Part shown: piece by piece, positions 43,908 to 53,243 of the stretch
Layout of the letters: every line of letters starts with the position of its first letter
Numbering within the stretch: position 1 is the first letter of the stretch
Origin: UBA946 sp031550725
GTDB taxonomy: Bacteria > Bacillota > Clostridia > Oscillospirales > Ruminococcaceae
Reading direction: 5' to 3'
NCBI GenBank assembly: GCA_031550725.1
Contig: JAVBOH010000008.1
Coordinates: 434,001-498,000, forward strand
Length of the DNA: 64,000 nucleotides
Translations under genes and position numbers: made by a program
Notes under the pieces: model-generated
Database searches by the model: none
Told to the model about the DNA's origin: nothing
Seen by the model: only the letters and a program-made list of their open reading frames with translations

Positions 43908-45536
43908 ATGGGAGAACAGCTCCAAAAGGTTTTAAAATCTTTCAGACAATTTTGGGATGCTCAGGAGAGAAAAAGGAAAATCATTTACATATCTATCCTT
44001 GCTGCCGTTGTTCTGATTGCTATTATATTTGCTATTATTCTTAACAAAAAAGAATATGTTGTTCTTTATACAGGTCTTGAGGCTTCTGAGGCTGCTACTA
44101 TTGCTTCCGAAATTCAAACGCTTGGCTATGAAGTCAATTTGAAATCAGGCGGAACAATTTCCGTTGTAAACGGCACTGAAAACCAGATTGCCATGGAAAT
44201 GTCTATGCTGGGTTATCCTAAGGGCAGCGGTAAACTTGATTTTTCCCAATATACCGAAAATGTTGGTATGATGACTACCGAGTCAGAAAAGAAGGTTTAT
44301 TACTATCTTGCTCTTGAAAGCAAGCTTGCCGCTGTTGTTGCTCAGTTTAATGGCATCGAAAGCTCTGTTGTTAATCTTGCTGTTCCTGAACAGAAAAATA
44401 CTGTTATCGCTACACTAAGGCAGGAGCCGTCTGCGTCTGTTACTGTTCATATCGAAAGAAACGGATATCTTTCAAATGACCAGATTAATGGTATTACGGC
44501 ACTTATTGCTGCTGCTGTTCCGGGGATGAAAGAAGAAAATGTCGTTATTGTTGACGGCAATGGTATTCAGCAGATTGCTGGTGTCAGCTCTATTGACGAA
44601 ATTGCGAATTTAACAAGAAAGTTCGCTTTTAAAACGCAGATGGAAAATTCTATCAGAGATAAGATATACGCTATGCTTATTAAAAGCTACGGTGAAGAAA
44701 ATGTAAGTGTTGCTGTTAATATGCTGCTTAATTTTGATTCTAAGGTTTCTGAGCTTGTTGATTATCAGGCTGAGCCTAACACGAATACAGGTGTTTTACA
44801 GCATGGTGATGTTGTTGAGGCAAACGGAAGCACTACTGCTGACGGCGGTGTTGTTGGTGTTGAGCGAAATGCTGATGATACTTATCCGACGGGAGATACC
44901 AATGGCAATGGTGCATGGAGCGAAAGCGAAATTTCAAACACATATTTAGTTGATACATATAAAGAACAGATTGATAAAGAGGGCTACACCATTGATGGAC
45001 TTTCTATCGGTGTTATGCTTAATACAGACTATATCTCCGAGCCGATAAGAACTGACCTTGTTAAGCTTATCGCTAATGTCGGCGGCGTTGTTCCCGAGGT
45101 TGCTCCTGAGGTTATTTCCGTTGTTAATCTGCCTACATTCGGTGCGGATATTATTACAGATGATGTATTACAACCTAAGATTTTTGGCGGATTTTCACTC
45201 AACCAGCTATTGCTTGCTGCTGCTATACTTGCTATCATTCTTATTGTTCTGTTCCTTGTTCTTGCTATTTCAAACGGTTCTGCCAAGAAGAAACGTGCAA
45301 GATTTGAACAGCAGGTTATTGCATATACTGGCTTTGATGAAGAAGAAAAGGTTGCAGTTGCTGCAGGATTTACTGTTAATGCTGACGGTGAGCCGCTCGA
45401 CTTCCCAAGTCTTACTGACGATTCTGTTGAAACTAAGGAAGTTGTTATCAGACGTGAAATCGGCGAATTTGCTAAAACCAGTCCTGACATTGTTGCTCAG
45501 CTACTAAAGAGCTGGATGAAGGATGAAGATGATTAA
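43908..45536 (+). CDS. fliF: Flagellar MS-ring protein FliF
   Basis: Builds the membrane-embedded MS ring. Two membrane segments (about residues 25-45 and 430-452), the LYTGLEASEAATIASEIQTLGY ring-building region and a C-terminal tail that contacts FliG. 542 residues. GGAAGGA lies upstream of the ATG, somewhat far (about 11 bases). fliG follows after 54 bases. Confidence 0.94.
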   Translation: MGEQLQKVLKSFRQFWDAQERKRKIIYISILAAVVLIAIIFAIILNKKEYVVLYTGLEASEAATIASEIQTLGYEVNLKSGGTISVVNGTENQIAMEMSMLGYPKGSGKLDFSQYTENVGMMTTESEKKVYYYLALESKLAAVVAQFNGIESSVVNLAVPEQKNTVIATLRQEPSASVTVHIERNGYLSNDQINGITALIAAAVPGMKEENVVIVDGNGIQQIAGVSSIDEIANLTRKFAFKTQMENSIRDKIYAMLIKSYGEENVSVAVNMLLNFDSKVSELVDYQAEPNTNTGVLQHGDVVEANGSTTADGGVVGVERNADDTYPTGDTNGNGAWSESEISNTYLVDTYKEQIDKEGYTIDGLSIGVMLNTDYISEPIRTDLVKLIANVGGVVPEVAPEVISVVNLPTFGADIITDDVLQPKIFGGFSLNQLLLAAAILAIILIVLFLVLAISNGSAKKKRARFEQQVIAYTGFDEEEKVAVAAGFTVNADGEPLDFPSLTDDSVETKEVVIRREIGEFAKTSPDIVAQLLKSWMKDEDD

Positions 45537-45590
45537 ATTTGAAGTGATATATTTCAAATTTCTAACACTTAGAAAGGAACGCTTGTTGTT

Positions 45591-46601
45591 ATGCCTGATA
45601 TTACCACTATTAGCAATCTGCAGAAAGCAGCAATTGTTGTTACTACAATAGGCGCTGAAAATGCTTCTTTAGTTTATAAACGACTCAGCGAGGAGGATGT
45701 TGAAAAGCTTACTCTTGAAATTTCAAGTCTGCCGTTCTTTGATATTGGTATCGTTGATGCTGTTTTAAATGAATTTTATGAGCTTTGTCTTACTCAGAAG
45801 GTTATTACTGATGGCGGTATGGATTATGCCCGTACTGTACTTGAAAAGGCTTATGGTATTGAAATGGCATCCAGACTTATGGATAAGGTTTCAAAGACTA
45901 TGCAGTCCAAGGCATTTGAATTTATCAGAAAATCTGACTATAAAAACCTACTTGCTATTATTCAGAATGAACAGCCGCAGACTATCGCACTCGTTCTTTC
46001 CTATGTTAACTCCGATCAGGCATCTCATGTTCTTCAAGAGCTGCCTAAGGAGAAACGTGTTGAAGTTGTTGAGCGTATCGCTAAGATGGAATCTGCATCT
46101 CCAGAAACTATTATGGCTATCGAGTCCATTCTTGAAAGAAAATTTGCTGCTGTTGTTTCTATGGATCTTACAGAGGTTGGCGGTATCAACTATGTTGCTG
46201 ATGTTCTTAACAAGGTTGACCGTGGTACTGAGAAATTCATCTTTGATGAATTGTCTGCAAGAGATCCGCTCCTTGTTGAAGCTATCAAGAAGAAGATGTT
46301 CGTATTCGAGGATATCATGAGCTTGGACTCCATGTCTATTCAGCGTTTTATCAGAGATGTCGAAACAAAAGACCTTGCTATCGCTATCAAAGGCTCAAAT
46401 TCCGAGGTTGCTGCTACTCTTTATGCCAATATGCCGCAGAGAATGCAAGAATCTATTCAGCAGGAAATCGAGTACCTCCACAATGTTCGTATGCGTGATG
46501 TTGACGAGGCTCAGCAGAGAATCGTTGGTATCATACGTCATCTTGAGGAGGAGGGCGAACTTGTTATCGGTAAGAGCGGAGAGGACGAGATTATTGCATG
46601 A
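45591..46601 (+). CDS. fliG: Flagellar motor switch protein FliG
   Basis: Rotor subunit contacting MotA. N-terminal KAAIVVTTIGAENASLVYKRL, the middle NEQPQTIALVLSY segment with EHPQ-like motif (NEQPQ), and the C-terminal torque helix with charged residues IQRFIRDVETKDLAIAIKG. 336 residues. Stop overlaps the fliH ATG by the sequence ATGA. Confidence 0.95.
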   Translation: MPDITTISNLQKAAIVVTTIGAENASLVYKRLSEEDVEKLTLEISSLPFFDIGIVDAVLNEFYELCLTQKVITDGGMDYARTVLEKAYGIEMASRLMDKVSKTMQSKAFEFIRKSDYKNLLAIIQNEQPQTIALVLSYVNSDQASHVLQELPKEKRVEVVERIAKMESASPETIMAIESILERKFAAVVSMDLTEVGGINYVADVLNKVDRGTEKFIFDELSARDPLLVEAIKKKMFVFEDIMSLDSMSIQRFIRDVETKDLAIAIKGSNSEVAATLYANMPQRMQESIQQEIEYLHNVRMRDVDEAQQRIVGIIRHLEEEGELVIGKSGEDEIIA

Positions 46602-47440
46602 TTGTTAAGTCCTATGGCTATGGTTATGGTAATCAGGAGCCTGTCGCAATCGATAATGAAGTGCGTGTGCCTGTTCATCCAGAGGGGCTTTCTGCCGATG
46701 AAGATGAGCGTGAGAATGCACGTCTTGCAAAAAAGCGAGAAAAGGAACGCATTTTTCAGGAAAAAGTGGATGCAGAGGTACAGCGTATTCTTGATGAAAG
46801 AAGTGCCGAGCTTGAGGCTGAACGCACAAAAATTATTGAGGATGCCAAAAAACAAGCTAATGCTCTTGCTGCTGATGCTAAGGCTACTACCATTTCTGTT
46901 CTCGAGAAAACCACTAAGGAATGTACTCTTTTAAAGGCTCAGGCTGAACAGGAGGGTCATGATGAGGGGTATCGTGCAGGACATGATGAGGCTGAGGCAA
47001 AATGTCGTAAATATATTGACGGTGCTGCAAAGCTGCTTGCTGAAATCAACTCACGCAAAGATGCTTACTATATGTCAAATGAAAAGGAAATCCGTGATAC
47101 TGTGTTTGTAATGGTTGAAAAAATTGTCAGAGCAGAGCTGGAGGTTAACCCGCTGGTTATTGAACGTATTATCACCAATGCTGCTAAGAATTACAGAAAT
47201 TCCGATTACATAAAAATTTCAATATCCGAATGCGATATTTTTGAAAAGGTTAAGACTGATAAAAAATTCATGAATAAGCTTATTCCATTCATAAAAGATA
47301 TTGAAATTGAATTTCTTGATGAATCGCCGGAGGGTACTATCATTCTTGATGATGACCGTACTATCACCGATGCATCAATCCCTACCCAGCTTGATTTCCT
47401 TAAGGAAATTATGAAAAATACCAGAGGCGAGGATGAATAA
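46598..47440 (+). CDS. fliH: Flagellar assembly protein FliH
   Basis: Negative regulator and stator of the export ATPase FliI. An N-terminal charged coiled coil (about residues 40-130, Glu/Lys/Ala-rich) and a C-terminal domain with VEKIVRAELEVNPLVIERII. Translationally coupled to fliG. 280 residues. Confidence 0.9.
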   Translation: MIVKSYGYGYGNQEPVAIDNEVRVPVHPEGLSADEDERENARLAKKREKERIFQEKVDAEVQRILDERSAELEAERTKIIEDAKKQANALAADAKATTISVLEKTTKECTLLKAQAEQEGHDEGYRAGHDEAEAKCRKYIDGAAKLLAEINSRKDAYYMSNEKEIRDTVFVMVEKIVRAELEVNPLVIERIITNAAKNYRNSDYIKISISECDIFEKVKTDKKFMNKLIPFIKDIEIEFLDESPEGTIILDDDRTITDASIPTQLDFLKEIMKNTRGEDE

Positions 47441-47463
47441 GGATTAGTGTATTTATGCCAATC

Positions 47464-47530
47464 CTATTCTAAGCAGTTCGGATGTTTTGTGTTAAAGCGC
47501 AAAACTCCGAGTTCGAAAAATTTATTTTCT
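47464..47530 (-). repeat. Dispersed repeat family 1, copy C
   Basis: Contains GGATGTTTTGTGTTAAAGCGCAAAACTCCGAG and GAAAAATTTATTTTCTGAACTT, close to copy B. It lies between fliH and fliI; a longer fliI frame would translate it. Its ribosome-binding-site end is decayed. Confidence 0.7.
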
Positions 47531-47563
47531 GAACTTGTCCTCGTCATATATATGGAGAGTCTT

Positions 47564-48868
47564 ATGAATTTTTCGGCTGTTCGAAGTGTTGTTAAACAAA
47601 CTGATTTATACCGCTATCAAGGTAAAATCGAAAAAATTATCGGTATGACTATTGAGGCTTCTGGACCTGTTTGTAACATTGGTGACGTTTGCAGAATTTT
47701 CCATAAAGGCTCGCCCGATTTTATTTACGGTGAGGTTGTTGGTTTTAATAATGGCAAGGTTATGCTTATGCCATATACTGACATAGAGGGTATTGGCCCT
47801 GGCTCTATCGTTGATAACACAGGACGTCAGCTTGAGGTTAATGTTGGTAAAAACCTTGTTGGACGTATCATTAATGCTATCGGTGAGCCTATTGACGGCA
47901 AGGGCAAAATCGCCACTACCGAGAGATACTCAATTGCTGGTGAACCTGTTAACCCGCTTACAAGACCTCGTATCGAGGATATCATTCCATTTGGTGTTAA
48001 GGCTATTGACGGACTTCTGACTATCGGCAGGGGACAGCGTATGGGTATATTCGCCGGTTCTGGTGTTGGTAAGTCAACGCTCCTTGGTATGATTGCACGT
48101 GAGGTTGAAGCTGACATTAACGTTATTGCGCTTGTTGGTGAGCGTGGACGTGAGGTTGTTGAGTTTATTGAGCGTGACCTTGGTGAAAAGGGTATGGCAC
48201 GTTCCGTACTCGTTGTTGCAACGTCCGACCAGCCTGCTATGATGCGTAACAGATGTCCAATGACTGCCACCGCTATTGCTGAGTACTTCAAGGATCAGGG
48301 AATGAATGTCCTTTTGATGATGGACTCACTTACTCGTTTTGCTATGGCACAGCGTGAGATTGGCCTTGCTGTTGGTGAAGCACCTATCGCAAGAGGCTAC
48401 ACGCCGTCTATATATACTGCCATGCCAAAGCTGCTTGAAAGAGCAGGTAACTTTGAAAATGGCTCAATTACTGGTATTTACACCGTTCTTGTTGAGGGTG
48501 ATGATACCAATGAACCTATCTCCGATACCGTTCGTGGTATCATCGACGGACATATCATTCTTTCCCGTAAGGTTGCCGCTCGTAACCACTATCCTGCTAT
48601 TGAAATTCTTGAGTCGGTTTCTCGTCTTATGTCGGAAATTGCTACTAAGGAACAGCGTAATGTGGCTGCGAAAATGCGTAATCTGCTTTCAATTTATTAC
48701 GCTAACTACGACCTTGTTTCTATCGGTGCTTATAAAAAGGGTACTAACCCGTCACTCGATGAGGCTCTGAGAAAGATTGACAAAATTAATGCTTTTTTAC
48801 AGCAGGCTACCGACGAATCTGTTTCCTATGAGCAGACCGTTCAGATGATGACAGATGCAGTTAAATAA
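47564..48868 (+). CDS. fliI: Flagellum-specific export ATPase FliI
   Basis: Hexameric ATPase of the type III export apparatus. Walker A GSGVGKSTLLGM, Walker B region NVLLMMDSLTRFA, and YTPSIYTAMPKLLERAGN typical of F1-like FliI. Starting at ATG 47564 (GGAG six bases upstream) gives 434 residues, the family length; the open frame reaches 47447 only because repeat copy C happens to be open. Confidence 0.95.
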   Translation: MNFSAVRSVVKQTDLYRYQGKIEKIIGMTIEASGPVCNIGDVCRIFHKGSPDFIYGEVVGFNNGKVMLMPYTDIEGIGPGSIVDNTGRQLEVNVGKNLVGRIINAIGEPIDGKGKIATTERYSIAGEPVNPLTRPRIEDIIPFGVKAIDGLLTIGRGQRMGIFAGSGVGKSTLLGMIAREVEADINVIALVGERGREVVEFIERDLGEKGMARSVLVVATSDQPAMMRNRCPMTATAIAEYFKDQGMNVLLMMDSLTRFAMAQREIGLAVGEAPIARGYTPSIYTAMPKLLERAGNFENGSITGIYTVLVEGDDTNEPISDTVRGIIDGHIILSRKVAARNHYPAIEILESVSRLMSEIATKEQRNVAAKMRNLLSIYYANYDLVSIGAYKKGTNPSLDEALRKIDKINAFLQQATDESVSYEQTVQMMTDAVK

Positions 48869-48936
48869 CAAGTCTATGATGAAGTTAAGTAGTTATGCTG
48901 TTAAATAATTTTATACCTTAACCGAGGTGCATTTGC

Positions 48937-49380
48937 ATGAAAAAATTCCAGTTTTCTCTTGACACTCTAAAGGGCTATAAGGGTCAGGTTCTCGAAAGAG
49001 AAAAAAATGCTCTCGCTCACTTAAGACGTCAGCAGCAACAGCTTGAGGAAGAAAAAAATGACACAATTCTAAAACTTCAGAAATCAAGCGAGGATTTTGT
49101 GAAAAGAACGGCTGAAGGTATTAATATTCTGCAAATTCAGGTTATGAAAGGTTATCAGCAGTCCTTAAAGGACCAGATTGATACTCTTTCGGAGGAAATC
49201 AATCGCATGGAGAACAGAGTTCAAAACCAAATGCGTATTGTTATCGATGCCACTAAAGAGGTTTCTTCTCTTGAAAAGCTTGAAGATAAACAGCTTGAGG
49301 AATATAATTTCAAGGTCGCTAAGGCTGAGGAACAGTTTATTTCTGAGTATGTTCTCAATAGCTCCTATAAGAATGCATAA
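48937..49380 (+). CDS. fliJ: Flagellar export protein FliJ
   Basis: Coiled-coil stalk of the export ATPase, 147 residues of nearly continuous helix (FSLDTLKGYKGQVLEREKNA at the start). Position after fliI and composition support the call; sequence is poorly conserved in this family. GAGGTG precedes the ATG. Confidence 0.88.
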   Translation: MKKFQFSLDTLKGYKGQVLEREKNALAHLRRQQQQLEEEKNDTILKLQKSSEDFVKRTAEGINILQIQVMKGYQQSLKDQIDTLSEEINRMENRVQNQMRIVIDATKEVSSLEKLEDKQLEEYNFKVAKAEEQFISEYVLNSSYKNA

Positions 49381-49484
49381 TTCATAGTTCATAATGCATA
49401 ATTTCATGCGTTTTCTCACTTGTTACGGTTTAAATGGCTTTGCCGTTTAGATATATTATTTTTGTAAGAAAGGAGGAAAATATT

Positions 49485-51137
49485 ATGGAAAACATTAATC
49501 TGGATTTTTTATCACCATTAAGTGGCATGTCTAGTTCAGGCACAGGTTTTGATTCGGGACTTGATTTGTCAGGCTCGGGCGGAGTTAGCTTTTCTGATAT
49601 GCTAAAGGCTGCTACAAGTGATATCCCATCAGCACAAAGCATTAAGGATGCTGCTAATACAGGAATTCTTGATAAAAATACTTCTGCTGTGAAAAATGAA
49701 GGCTGGGGCTTTTTGGTTTCACCTGATTCAGTTTCAAGCGATATTATGAGTGCTGCAACTGAAAGCATTTTTGATTTCAGCTCGACTTTCACTTCAGGCT
49801 CACTTTACAAGCAGCTTTATAACCAGTTCTTTAACAGGCTTAATTCTGCAAGTGATGATACCCTTGGAACTTCAAGCGATTACCTTGACATGATTGCAAA
49901 AACGCTGAACTGCACTGTTCCCGATTATTCTGATGTTACTAGTCTTGCGCAGTGGGATAACAGTGGTGCAGACCTTAAAAATCTGCTTAACAGCCAGCTT
50001 GCGTCAATCTTTTCAAGTATCAGCACTGATGTTAAGGCTCGTCTTACTTTCACTGAGCTTTACAGCTTTGATGGTGTAAACACTACTGAGGCACAGGAAA
50101 TTCTTGATGGAATGGCTGATGTTATCGATGAGGGTCTTGTTACAGAGGATGTTTCATTACTTGACCTTATTGATGATTTAACCGCTTGCGTTAACCTTAT
50201 TTCCGACAAGCTCGATGATTACACTGACAACACAAACGCTATGGCGGAGATGCTTATTCAGCTCACTTACGCATTAAATGGCGCTATGATGAATAATGCT
50301 GACCCTGATTATGCTAAGCAGCTTGTTATGAGTGTTGAATCAAATGTTAGAAATACTCTTGAAAATATCTCACAGATGCTTTCAGCTTTTGCAGGAAGTG
50401 ATTTTGATGGTATTTCACTGCATGATTTGCTTGCTGAGGTTGAAGAATTTGTTAAGTATGTTGATGTTAAAACTGATGGCGCAGATAGTGCTTTTGCACC
50501 AAATCTGAACATCAATAATGCTGCTGGACAGGTTGACTCAATTAATGCTGCAAAAACTTCTGATGAAACTGATGTCAATGCCGATGCTGCAAGTCAGTTT
50601 GAATTTGATTTCTTTGGACTTCAAGGACTTTCAGTTCCTGATACTAAGGATGTTATTGCTCTTGCTAAATCAGATATCGACTCAATTGAAACACAGGTTA
50701 CTGAGCAGGTTACCACAAAAATTATTGATGGTGCTGGCAAAGACGGTGTTTCTGAAATGACTATCATTCTAAAACCTGAACGTCTTGGCGAGGTTGCTGT
50801 TAAGATTGTTTCCGATAAGGGTGCTGTTTCGATTATGCTTTCTGCTCAGCATGAGGCTGTTGGAAGTGCTATTAACGAACGTCTAAATGCTCTTGTTGAA
50901 GGTTTAAGAAGTCAGGATATCGAAGTTAAGAATGTTATCGTTGTTAACCCGAATGATGCTAGCTCTCAGATGGGTCTTGATTTTACAAATGACGGTTTTA
51001 ACCGCAGGGATGATGATCAGAATTACGATGATGAGCAGGATAATTCAATTAAGGCTATTGCAGATGATGAAGCAGATGAAATTTCTGTTGAATCAGATTA
51101 TATGATTAAGGAGGCGAAATTATGGGCACAAGCATAG
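49485..51137 (+). CDS. fliK: Flagellar hook-length control protein FliK
   Basis: Molecular ruler that switches export from hook to filament proteins. A long Ser/Asp/Ala-rich N-terminal part is followed by the conserved C-terminal domain MTIILKPERLGEVAVKIVSD and SAINERLNALVEGLRSQ (about residues 420-490). ATG 49485 has AAAGGAGG eight bases before. 550 residues; overlaps flgD by 16 bases. Confidence 0.92.
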   Translation: MENINLDFLSPLSGMSSSGTGFDSGLDLSGSGGVSFSDMLKAATSDIPSAQSIKDAANTGILDKNTSAVKNEGWGFLVSPDSVSSDIMSAATESIFDFSSTFTSGSLYKQLYNQFFNRLNSASDDTLGTSSDYLDMIAKTLNCTVPDYSDVTSLAQWDNSGADLKNLLNSQLASIFSSISTDVKARLTFTELYSFDGVNTTEAQEILDGMADVIDEGLVTEDVSLLDLIDDLTACVNLISDKLDDYTDNTNAMAEMLIQLTYALNGAMMNNADPDYAKQLVMSVESNVRNTLENISQMLSAFAGSDFDGISLHDLLAEVEEFVKYVDVKTDGADSAFAPNLNINNAAGQVDSINAAKTSDETDVNADAASQFEFDFFGLQGLSVPDTKDVIALAKSDIDSIETQVTEQVTTKIIDGAGKDGVSEMTIILKPERLGEVAVKIVSDKGAVSIMLSAQHEAVGSAINERLNALVEGLRSQDIEVKNVIVVNPNDASSQMGLDFTNDGFNRRDDDQNYDDEQDNSIKAIADDEADEISVESDYMIKEAKLWAQA

Positions 51138-52651
51138 ACGGTTTGGCGTATGATCCATTAACCCAGGTTACCACCAAATACTCAGGTAATGTTATTGATA
51201 CTACTGTTGATGGTGAAAATTCATCTTATATGGACTTTAACACATATTTGCAGCTTCTCGTTGCACAGATGTCTAATCAGGATTTCAATGACCCTATGAG
51301 TGATTCCGAGGTTTTAAACCAGATGGCTACCTACTCAATGCTTGAGGGTATCAAAAATATGACATCACAGTCAAATATCAGTTATGCATCATCACTTGTT
51401 GGCAAGGCTGTTACTATTGCTGAGAATGATGTTTATGACACAGGTATTATTGATTCTGTTCTTATTGAAAATGGTACACCTTATATTATTGTAAACGGTA
51501 CAAAGCATGATGTTTCCACTATCAGTGATATCGTTGATGCTGATAAGTTCAAGGATTTGGCTGCTATGTTAGGTCAGAAAGTCAGTGGTACTACTTCCGA
51601 GGGTAAGACTATCAGCGGTGAGGTTACTAACGTTCTTATTATCGGCGGTGCTGAATATATAGTAATTGACAAATCAATTCTCTGCATGAGGTCAACTGTT
51701 AAAATTATTGACCCGTCTGAAATTACTGATGATACTTCGAAAGATGATACTGTCACTGATGTAACTAATGATACTGATGAAGACAGCGTTTCTAACGAAA
51801 CAACTGAAGCTGAAAATGTTGCTGCAAATGAATACGAGGTTTCTGATGAAATCGATGAAAGTGTTGCTGCATCTTCTTATGCCGCAGTTCAGAGCAGTGT
51901 TTTATCAACTTCATATGAACAAAGAGCTGATGAAATTTATGCAGAGCTTATGAGCTCACTTAATGGTATTGGTGATTCCGCTGTTTTAACTAAGAGCAAA
52001 GAAGATTCCCATGATCATATTTATATTGATTATATCGATGTTCCTGACTATGCGTCTGTTATTGTTGGTGATGAGGATGCGTTCCTTAGTGCACTCGCTA
52101 ATGAAACAGTTTATGAACCGAAAACAAGAAGCAATGAAGAACAGGCAGCATATCTTGAAGCAACAAAGGATAAGTCCATTTCGACTTCTAACTGTGTGCC
52201 GAAAAGACTGTATGAGGAAAAATTCCCAGATGAAACTGCTCTTGCTGATTCATATGGCACAAGAATGTATGATGTTAGATTTATTAACAACACAGCAATT
52301 ACTTCAAGAATTAATACCGATAATGTAATCGGACACACAGCAAGCGGACTTGGTGTTACCGAAATTGGTTTCAGCGGTCTTGGCAAGCTTGGTGAAATTG
52401 TTACCTTTAAGGATGGCACTCAAAGAGTTGAGGTTATTCACGAAAATGGCTACTCCTCATGGATTAACACAAGCGGTAATTATACTCTTGATGAAATCTG
52501 CAACAGCTCAAAGCCAACAGGTGCTTATGAACCTGCACTGACTGCATCAGAGCACGCTATCAGAGATTATGCCCTTCGTGATAAGCAAAATTCAGGTGTC
52601 AGCATTCATGATCTCTTGATGGGATATGGTGTTTCAATTTCTTCTAACTAA
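51122..52651 (+). CDS. flgD: Flagellar hook capping protein FlgD with long C-terminal extension
   Basis: The N-terminal 70 residues hold the FlgD signature FNTYLQLLVAQMSNQDFNDP and MATYSMLEGIKNM; this part drives hook assembly. A beta-rich segment (SLVGKAVTIAENDVYDTG) follows as in other FlgD. From about residue 195 the protein continues for roughly 310 more residues, first acidic and Asp/Glu/Thr-rich, then a domain unlike FlgD (GLGVTEIGFSGLGKLGEIV and HENGYSSWINTSGN). Usual FlgD is 220-270 residues. Start ATG 51122 lies inside the fliK end, with AAGGAGG upstream. Confidence 0.85.
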   Translation: MGTSIDGLAYDPLTQVTTKYSGNVIDTTVDGENSSYMDFNTYLQLLVAQMSNQDFNDPMSDSEVLNQMATYSMLEGIKNMTSQSNISYASSLVGKAVTIAENDVYDTGIIDSVLIENGTPYIIVNGTKHDVSTISDIVDADKFKDLAAMLGQKVSGTTSEGKTISGEVTNVLIIGGAEYIVIDKSILCMRSTVKIIDPSEITDDTSKDDTVTDVTNDTDEDSVSNETTEAENVAANEYEVSDEIDESVAASSYAAVQSSVLSTSYEQRADEIYAELMSSLNGIGDSAVLTKSKEDSHDHIYIDYIDVPDYASVIVGDEDAFLSALANETVYEPKTRSNEEQAAYLEATKDKSISTSNCVPKRLYEEKFPDETALADSYGTRMYDVRFINNTAITSRINTDNVIGHTASGLGVTEIGFSGLGKLGEIVTFKDGTQRVEVIHENGYSSWINTSGNYTLDEICNSSKPTGAYEPALTASEHAIRDYALRDKQNSGVSIHDLLMGYGVSISSN

Positions 52652-52681
52652 AAGCTACTGATTTGAAAGCAGGTGACAGAT

Positions 52682-53110
52682 ATGCTGATTAACGAGTATA
52701 TGCAGATGCGAAATATCTCTGTCACAACAGGCAAGGTTGACGGTTTTCCTGGTCATGCCACTGATATGGCAAAAAAGCAGGTCACACTTCCTGAGGACAG
52801 CGAATTTGCACAGCTATTAAAATCACAGATTGCTGAAATTGCATCTGATGATAACGGTGTTCAGTTTTCAAAACACGCTATTGAACGTATTTATGAAAGA
52901 CAAATCGATTTGTATGACAACGATACTATCGAAAGGCTGAACAAGGCTATTGAGCTTGCCGAACAGAAAGGCTCAAACGATGCTTTAGTTATGATTGATT
53001 CCAATGCATTTCTTGTGAGTATTGTTAATAACAAGGTTATTACAACAATGTCTACCGATGATATGCAGGGAAGTATTTTTACCAACATCGATTCAACTGT
53101 AATTATGTAA
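52682..53110 (+). CDS. Flagellar operon protein of the TIGR02530 type (FlgX-like)
   Basis: 142 residues between flgD and flgE, where this conserved Firmicutes operon protein is usually found. The match is the C-terminal FSKHAIERIYERQIDLYDND and NAFLVSIVNNKVITTMS followed by FTNIDSTVI. Function is unsettled; an assembly chaperone for hook proteins is one proposal. ATG 52682 (AGGTG upstream) is preferred to GTG 52673. Confidence 0.8.
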   Translation: MLINEYMQMRNISVTTGKVDGFPGHATDMAKKQVTLPEDSEFAQLLKSQIAEIASDDNGVQFSKHAIERIYERQIDLYDNDTIERLNKAIELAEQKGSNDALVMIDSNAFLVSIVNNKVITTMSTDDMQGSIFTNIDSTVIM

Positions 53111-53120
53111 CAAACGAATT

Positions 53121-53214
53121 TGTATGCTTTTATACTTTTATGATTGGACCTTTTTAGGAAATCTCAAAGTCCTGACTGACTTGACGGACTTTACTAGTGT
53201 AATAAAATGCATAC
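53121..53214. repeat. Nested inverted repeat between the FlgX-like gene and flgE
   Basis: Outer arms GTATGCTTTTATAC and TAATAAAATGCATAC, inner 7-bp hairpin AAAGTCC/GGACTTT. Similar architecture to the repeats at 4.8 and 25.5 kb. Confidence 0.5.
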
Positions 53215-53243
53215 TTAAAAATTAACTTTAAGGAGTGCTTATT

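Noticed and set aside
45041..45056. GCCGATAAGA sequence as a second sigma-28 promoter
   Set aside because: It lies inside fliF coding sequence and no TAAA is 15 bases upstream.
47447..47563. N-terminal extension of fliI
   Set aside because: Translation of repeat copy C; family start and ribosome binding site are at 47564.
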